64,000 bases of DNA. Source: Auricularia sp. M13. Its lineage: Eukaryota; Basidiomycota; Agaricomycetes; Auriculariales; Auriculariaceae. Shown in pieces: positions 58,000-64,000 of this stretch. The notes below the pieces were generated by a model. It saw only the letters and a list, made by a program, of their open reading frames with translations. It was not told the origin of the DNA and did not search any database. The stretch covers positions 2,294,001 to 2,358,000 of the forward strand of contig CM073195.1 of assembly GCA_037042915.1 (NCBI GenBank), written 5' to 3'. A program made the translations under genes and the position numbers. The number at the start of each line of letters is the position of its first letter. Position 1 is the stretch's first letter.

Positions 58000-58479
58000 A
58001 TGTCTGACAACGAGCAAGAGGTCCGGCCGAAGAACGAGGACCCCAACGCGCCCATCAATATAAAGGTAGCCGCCCTATCCCCAAAATTGAAAAATACTGT
58101 CTAGGAATTCAACGAAACCTTTGTAGGTCGTGACCTCGCAGGGCGAAGAGGTCTTCTTCAAGATCAAGCGCAGCACGAAGCTCAGCAAGCTTCAGGGCGC
58201 ATATGCCAGCAAGGTGGGCAAGGATGTGTCGAGCATTCGGTATGCAGCAACCTTGTGGCTGGCCGCCTGCTCTGGCTGACCCGCAACCTTGCCAGCTTCC
58301 TGTACGATGGTAATCGGCTGAACGACGACGACACGCCCGCCACCCTCGACATGGAAGAGGGCGACGCCATCGATGTCATGGTCGAGCGTAGGCATCCGTT
58401 TTTCCCGCTGTTTTGCTCGTCTGACTCTGACGGCGTTTGTGCAGAGGTGGGCGGTGGTGTATCAACAGCAGCCGACTAA
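58000..58479 (+). CDS. SMT3: SUMO (Smt3)
   Basis: Four exons (58,000-58,065, 58,127-58,239, 58,296-58,387, 58,445-58,479) give 101 residues. A flexible charged N terminus (MSDNEQEVRPKNEDPNAPIN) precedes the ubiquitin-like fold: VVTSQGEEVFFKIKRSTKL, the LQGAYASKVGKD helix, FLYDGNRLNDDDTPATLDME and DAIDVMVEQVGG. The di-glycine is followed by GVSTAAD, which a Ulp-type protease must remove before conjugation. As usual for SUMO, the first beta strand lies after the flexible tail. The gene is intact. Confidence 0.96.
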
Positions 58480-58662
58480 ATGTAGTTCTCGTTCCCTCTG
58501 CTGTATTATCGCTCGTGCCTGCTCTCTCTCTGGCTGCCTCTGTCGTCTTTGCTGTTCGTACCTACTGAAATCTGACCGTCCTTTTTTTGCCATCTCATCA
58601 AACGTTAGTGGTTTGCCAGTCTGTTTCTATTCAGTTTTGTAGTTTGCTAGAAGGATCCCTCC

Positions 58663-59799
58663 TCAGGCGCTCGTCAGGGGTATCCAGTCCTTGGGTTTGC
58701 GCAGGAGCGCAACCAGCTCACCCTCGCGCGTCCCCTCGGCGCCCATGTCGGTGCAGTATTCCCATCGGGCAGTCTCCGGCAAGCTCATTAGAATGCTCTC
58801 GATCCTGGCGCCAGGCGCGCTAAGCCCGAACTTGGTCCCACGGTCGTACATCAGGTTGAACTCCACGTAACGCCCGCGGCGGATGAGCTGCCAGCGGCGC
58901 TCCTCGTCTGTGAACGGCATATCCACGCGCCGTAGCAGAATGGGAACGTAGGAGGGCACGAAGGCGTCACCGCAGTCGCGCATAAAGTCGAAGAGAGCCT
59001 CTGGCGTCGCAGGCCGCTTGCCAATGCCGTTCACTTCGGGAAGACGGGCGTGGGGAAGCGCTGCGAGATCGTCGAAGAAAATGCCGCCCAGTCCGCGGCC
59101 CTCGTTCCGGTGCGGTATGAAGAAGTACTCGTCACACCAGCGCTTGAACGCGGGGTAGAAGTCGGTGCTGTGCTTGTCGCACGCGGCTTTGATCGTCTCG
59201 TGGAAGTGAAGCGCGTCCTCGTCAAACACGTAGGAGGGCGTAAGGTCGCATCCTCCGCCGAACCACCAGGCCAGCGGCGGCCCGTTCACCTTGGGAACAT
59301 TGTTCTCCACACTCGTTGACACGGACTCGACGAGTTCAAAATAGCGATAATTCATATGCACAGTCGGTGCCATGGGGTTCCGCGGGTGGACGATGAGGGA
59401 GAGACCCGCCGCTAGGAAGGGTAGATTCTGCGAGTCGCTGAGATTGGTTGGGATCTCGGCGTGGTTGGCGCGCATCTGCTTTATCGCTGCGGGCGAGAGT
59501 GCGCCGGTGACGACAGAGACACCGACGCCAGCCTTCTCGATGCGTTTTCCGCCGGCAAGGGTGCTGGATATGCCAAAGCCTGCGCCAGCCGCGCGCGTGT
59601 ATGCATCCGGAACGAATTTCTTGTCGCTGTTTTCGACGGCTTCGAGCGCGGAGCAGATGTGAATCTGGAGCGACTTGATGTATGCCGTTACTTGCTCGCG
59701 CATCGACTGCGACTTGTCTGGCACAAAGTCATGCTGGAGCCCTGTGGGTCAGTGGTTGCTGATGCACAGCGGGGGCCGGGCAGGACAGACCTTGGACAT
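58663..59799 (-). CDS. HEM13: Coproporphyrinogen III oxidase (oxygen-dependent)
   Basis: A short first exon (ATGTCCAAG at 59,799) joins to HDFVPDKSQSMREQV at 59,733, giving 359 residues. The second exon encodes essentially the whole enzyme. Landmarks are the SVVTGALSPAAIKQMR region, PFLAAGLSLIVHPRNPMAPT and VHMNYRYFEL, AWWFGGGCDLTPSYVFDEDA (the family signature), HFHETIKAACD, and RRGRYVEFNLMYDRGTKFGL. It converts coproporphyrinogen III to protoporphyrinogen IX using oxygen. The acceptor ctccag was preferred over an upstream cacag because only it keeps the frame. It converges with SUMO, with 183 bp between stop codons. Confidence 0.95.
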
Positions 59800-60233
59800 G
59801 GCGGTTGGAAGCAAAGGAGGTGGGGCGGCAACTGGACATGCCGGCGCGACCTCGATGCGATGGCCCGGGTCCAGACAGGACTGGCCGCCAGACACCAGAG
59901 CGTCGGCGCCAGCCAGCGCGCTTCACATCGGCACTCGACAGCCGCTACACCTGCGCCGCCGCCGCTCGCAGCAGGGCGTGCACAGCCAATTGCAGACAAT
60001 AGATTGTCCATCAAATCCCTGGACGATGATTGGACACTTGTATTGCAGCTATGAGACACTGGGCAACGCCGTTGTAAGTAGAGCCCGCGTTCACTGGTGG
60101 CAGTCGCGTGGCACGGCGTGGACAATGAAAAGCGCGTCGGGCAGCCGGAGATACCCGCAGGGCACCTTCGAGAGATACGTACCTGTACCTGTTCGTCGCC
60201 GGTGTACAGTAGCAGCCCGGATAGATTAGAGCC
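59800..60233. promoter_or_regulatory. Divergent region HEM13 / TFIIS
   Basis: 434 bp between outward starts. Short frames here on both strands have no support. No clear TATA box or repeat is seen. Confidence 0.4.
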
Positions 60234-61573
60234 ATGACAGACACCAGTGACCTGAAAAAGCTCGTGAAGGAGCTGCAGGCGTCGTCGTCGCCCCAGGTAA
60301 GCGCCTGTGCTCGGTCCCGTTCGGCCTGTGGCTAACGCGTCTTGCCCCTCAGGACACCGTGAACGTGCTAAACCTCCTAAAAAAGAGCGTGAAAGCCACA
60401 GAGACCCTGCTCAGAGTGGGTCATGCCCGTTCTGCGCGGCGATAAGGAGTATATAACCGAGGCTGCGAGCCTTGCAGGAAACGAAAGCCGGCCTGGCGGT
60501 GGGCAAGCTACGGACCCACGCCTCAAAGGAAGTCGCAGACCTCGCAAAGGAGCTCGTCAGAAAATGGAAGTCAGAGGTCGAGGCTGCCAAAGCTGAGGCT
60601 GCGGCAAGCCATAGTACGAGTACACCAAAGACACAAGGTGAGTGCGTTGACCATGGCCCACTGTGTCTCGCTCATCGCGCGCCCATCGCCCTCGCAGTCG
60701 TCGTGCCCAAGCTGCCCCCGCCGCCTATGCCGCAGACCAAGACGCCCACGACAGCAGTCTCGGCCGCCAGCCCCAGCACCCCGCTGTCGTCGACACCGAC
60801 GCGCAACCACAAAACCGACGGCGTGCGCTTCTCCACCACCCACGACAAAACACGCGACAAATGCGTAGAGATGATTTACGACGCTCTTGCTTCCGATTCG
60901 ACTGCTCGTGAGTCCTCTTCTCGGTGCTTGACTTGACTGACTTGCTTGGCACAGCTTCGGACCAGATCTTGGGACGGGCGACAAGTCTCGAAAAGGCCGT
61001 CTACAACGCCGAGGGCTCCTCCTCAGGCCCGTACCGTGCCAAGATGCGCATGCTGTACCTCAACCTGAAGGACAAGGGGAATCCTTCCCTGCGCGCTAGT
61101 GTGGTCAGCGGTGATCTCCCTGTTGCCAGACTCGCGACGATGAGCGCCGCGGTTCGTTCACTCCATCATCCTCGATCCGTGCAAACTCTGATTGGCACGC
61201 AGGACATGGCATCTGAGGAGCGCAAGCAGGCCGATCAGGCCATCAAGGAGGTCAACTTTCACAAGTCTCTCGGCGCGGGTGAGCCAGAGGCCGAGACAAG
61301 CGCATTCCAGTGCGGCCGCTGCAAACAGGTTGGTCGCCCATTGCAATCGTCGTTTGCACCTGACACCCGCTGCAGTGGAAGACCCGATACCGCCAGGCGC
61401 AGACTCGCAGCGCTGACGAGCCTATGACTGTAAGTCCCCCGACGCTCCGTCCCCCATAGCTCGTCTGAAACCTCGCAGACCTTCGTCACTTGCGTGAACT
61501 GTGGCAACAGGTAATTCTCCCGTGGCTGGTACTTTCTTTCCGCTGATGTGACTACAGGTGGAAGTTTTCTTGA
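60234..61573 (+). CDS. DST1: Transcription elongation factor TFIIS
   Basis: The N-terminal LW/TFIIS domain spans the first exons (DLKKLVKELQASSSPQ, VLNLLKKSVKATETLL, TKAGLAVGKLRTHASKEVA, DLAKELVRKWK). A Pro/Thr-rich linker follows, then the central Pol II-binding domain (TRDKCVEMIYDALASDS, SLEKAVYNAEGSSSG, PYRAKMRMLYLNLKDKGNPS) and the C-terminal zinc ribbon with CGRC and CVNC pairs. The hairpin between them contains the Asp-Glu pair (SADEPMT) that stimulates RNA cleavage by stalled Pol II. The last exon, after ctacag, encodes only the RWKFS end. The gene is complete. Confidence 0.95.
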
Positions 61574-61971
61574 AGCATTTCTTGGACGACTCTCGCTGCG
61601 GCAGATATTATACATATTGCTTTCAAACGCTGCTTCCATGCTCGCTCTACTCCTCTCCTCATTTGTGTATACGTACTGGTACTATATCCTGTCCCTGGTG
61701 CAACAACGTCTGCTGCCGTACTTGGCTAACCTTTCGGATTGGGTGCAGCGCGCGTTGGCTGCATGCGAACAGTAAGAGATTCTAGATCTGATAGGCGCGC
61801 CGTAGCAGGCATGGCCGTCGATGTCGATGTCGACCACAGCGATCGTCATGTCCTATTATCATTGGATCTGATAATCGGCAGTACCAGATCGGATTGCTAT
61901 CCTGCGCCCGGTTGAAGATCCCACCGCGCCGGCGCCGGCTGACATATCGCTCTTTGCACTGTGACACCGAT
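61574..61971. other. TFIIS to carrier spacer
   Basis: 398 bp with the TFIIS 3' flank, the carrier promoter and a short hydrophobic open frame that is not supported as a gene. Confidence 0.4.
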
Positions 61972-63464
61972 ATGGCGTCTTCGTCGACAATTGACGAGCG
62001 CACGCCGCTCGTCAGTGGGCCCTCGACGCCCAAGGACGTGTCCCACGATGCTCTGCGCGAAGGCGTCCAGCGTCGGCCCGAAGACGAGGCTGCGAAAGCG
62101 TTGGAGGACGTACCCGACGAATGGACGCGTTGGGACATTGCTGTATGGGCTTTCTGGCTCATCGCTGGCTTTGCGTTTGGTGTCTGGTTCATCAAGGGCA
62201 TCATAGACGCGGACAACGTCGATGTGCGTGTGCTTGTCGGCCTCGCGAAGACCGTAATTGACACCCGTTACAGTTCGACTTGAAAGCCGCGTTGAAAGAT
62301 GCACTCGGCGGCGGCCTCAGCGGCGCAGCTGGTACGCGTGTGCTTCCAGATACTGTGTTAACGAGCTGAATGCGCTCCAAGCCATGGTATTGCAGGTGCT
62401 GACACTCATGGTATGCTCTTGAATGCGGCGCGATCGAACACGCTATAACGAACTCGTACAGCCGCTTCGCACAATTATGAACTACCAATACCGGTATGGG
62501 ACGACGCTCAAGGAAGCCAGCTCAATACTCTACGCCGATGGTGGATTTCCGCGTTACTACGCCGGCCTTGGTGCTGCCCTGTTCCAGGGTGGGTCGCCTT
62601 CCTCATGTGTGCCAATGGCTCTGAGCAAACATGTGCACTAGGGCCCATTGCACGCTTCGGCGATACAGCAGCCAACGCTGGCATTCTCGCCCTACTTCAC
62701 TCCAACCCGACCATGAGCAAACTTCCAATCCTGATTCAGACCATTTTTGCATCACTGTCCGCGGCACTGTTCAGAATGGTCCTCACACCCATTGACACGC
62801 TCAAGACTACGCTGCAAACGCAGGGCGAGCAGGGTTGGGCTCTCCTGCGCAACCGCATGTGGGCTCCCGCTCTTTCCGCCCACAGCCCGATCCCGAACTG
62901 ACCCCGCGCATAGCAAGGTCCACGGCATCGGCACCCTGTGGTACGGTGCAGTGGGAACTGCTGCCGCGACGTTTGTCGGTACGTGTCGGCGATCCGTTGG
63001 TGGAGTCGTTAACCAAGACACGCGCCAGGTCACTATCCTTGGTTCGGTACCTACAATTTCCTCGATGAGCACATCGGCAAGCCGCATGGAGTGCTACAGT
63101 TGTTGGGCCGGCAGGCGTTGATCGGCTTCTGCGCCTCTGTTGTCTCTGACACGTCGAGCAATTCTCTGCGCGTGCTCAAGACGTACAGGCAGGTTAATGC
63201 TACGCGTATATCGTACCGTCAGTCACTCCCGGCCTCTTCACAACCAATGCTGACATACCACAGGCGACGCGGCGCGGGCTGTCCTCGCTGCCGACGGCCT
63301 TCGCGGGTTGTTTGGTCGCGGCCTGCGGACGCGCATCCTGGCCAATGCGTTGCAGGGCATACTGTTTTCCATCTTGTGGAAACTGTTCTTGAACTTGTAC
63401 GTTTTTGCATCTCAATATCCGGACTGCCGACTAAATGCTGGGCAGGTGGAGGAGAAATACCTAG
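61972..63464 (+). CDS. Mitochondrial carrier family protein with an N-terminal membrane segment
   Basis: About eight short-intron exons. After a Ser/Thr-rich start ([12 protein letters not shown]), a helix ([20 protein letters not shown]) precedes the carrier body. Three degenerate carrier signatures are seen: [30 protein letters not shown] (the best PxDxxK match) and [12 protein letters not shown]. Between them are [32 protein letters not shown] and [19 protein letters not shown], which fit the repeated Gly-rich half-loops of the SLC25 family. It ends FLNLWRRNT. The substrate cannot be read from the sequence. Related fungal carriers with altered signatures are often uncharacterised. Confidence 0.83.
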
Positions 63465-64000
63465 AGGGGCGCATGAGGAAACATATTCAATGGCATATAC
63501 TCGTGTTGGATGTTCTGACCTACTTTCTTGACTCCCGTTCACGGGCTTGCGCCTTCATGCCAATAGAAGTTCCTGTACGAGTGATAGGGGCTTCTGCGTT
63601 CGGTATACGGTGCGGCAGCCTCGCGCACGGCTGAGGGCTGGTCGTACTCCGTTCTGAATGGTGAGTAGCTTGATTGCCTAAACTTTTCCCTTCCTTTCTA
63701 TGCTGAGACCAGGACGTCTGATTCTGCAGGCTCGGAGCTGCGTGCAAATGCGGCTCAATTACCTCGTGAGATACAGTGCGTGGCTCAAGGAACAGAATGG
63801 CTGCTGCTTCCAGGCTTGCTGGCAGCTTCGGGCGATCGCGTAGCCATTCCTTCGCACCTCACAAAGCAAGGTCGATCATGATAGAGGAGGTAAAACCTGG
63901 TAGGGTGGAAGGCTTCTAATTTAATAGTAGGCATCGTTGCGCAAGGACGGCCGCGAAGTTCAGCAAGGACTCACCCGACTCGCTGCTATGTTGATCTAAT
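63465..64000. other. Right edge, no gene seen
   Basis: 3' flank of the carrier and unassigned sequence. Possible splice-like signals near 63,660 and 63,730 could belong to a gene continuing beyond the window, but no protein is recognised. Confidence 0.3.

Noticed and set aside
61558-61775. Short hydrophobic frame after TFIIS that looks like a membrane peptide
   Set aside because: It overlaps the last TFIIS exon in another frame, lacks a good start and is probably 3' untranslated sequence.

Overview
The window comes from a filamentous basidiomycete fungus, most likely an agaricomycete. The right-hand part has intron-dense genes with 45-60 nt GT-AG introns, a dihydroorotase-dead URA2 fusion, ERG25 and an AzgA purine permease. 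Every strong gene is a nuclear eukaryotic gene, and I found no rRNA, tRNA, CRISPR or organellar signal.

Two unlike pieces are joined here. The left piece (1-23,991) looks like a subtelomere. It has long fields of degenerate GC-rich repeats, few genes, long introns and damaged genes. It holds an STK32-type kinase without its N-lobe, an F-box/LRR-like relic split by a 1.15-kb non-autonomous hAT element with an 8-bp target duplication, a shortened NAA25 (NatB auxiliary subunit) with a repeat-filled intron, and the helicase-C half of a SNF2-type protein. The SNF2 frame runs straight into about 450 bp of TTAGG/TTAGGG repeat, and the repeat supplies its stop codon. The G-rich strand reads left to right, so the chromosome should end at about 23,991. 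It is instead followed by exactly 100 N and a different, gene-dense contig. This is most simply a scaffolding join across a true telomere.

The right piece (24,092-64,000) is compact and gene-rich. In order: RhoGEF (5' end in the gap), TAF11, AzgA purine permease (21 predicted exons, several of 10-14 nt), MET17, an unknown conserved-looking protein, ERG25, a 2.3-kb stretch without a convincing gene, a 78-residue single-dsRBD protein, YPP1, URA2, a possible 42-residue microprotein, cyclophilin H, DIM1, a BAR-like Ser-rich protein, VPS28, SUMO, HEM13, TFIIS and a mitochondrial carrier. These are housekeeping functions: pyrimidine and purine supply, methionine, sterol, haem, transcription, splicing, ESCRT and sumoylation. 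Intergenic gaps are very short, with divergent pairs 74 and 91 bp apart. Cyclophilin H and DIM1, both tri-snRNP proteins, converge with 78 bp between stop codons. Three introns (YPP1, DIM1, VPS28) appear to use GC rather than GT donors.

I found no convincing new multi-gene system. The most unusual items are the telomere junction with its terminal helicase frame, the repeat-filled introns and fields of the subtelomere, the AzgA micro-exons, the stand-alone dsRBD protein, and the GC-AG introns.
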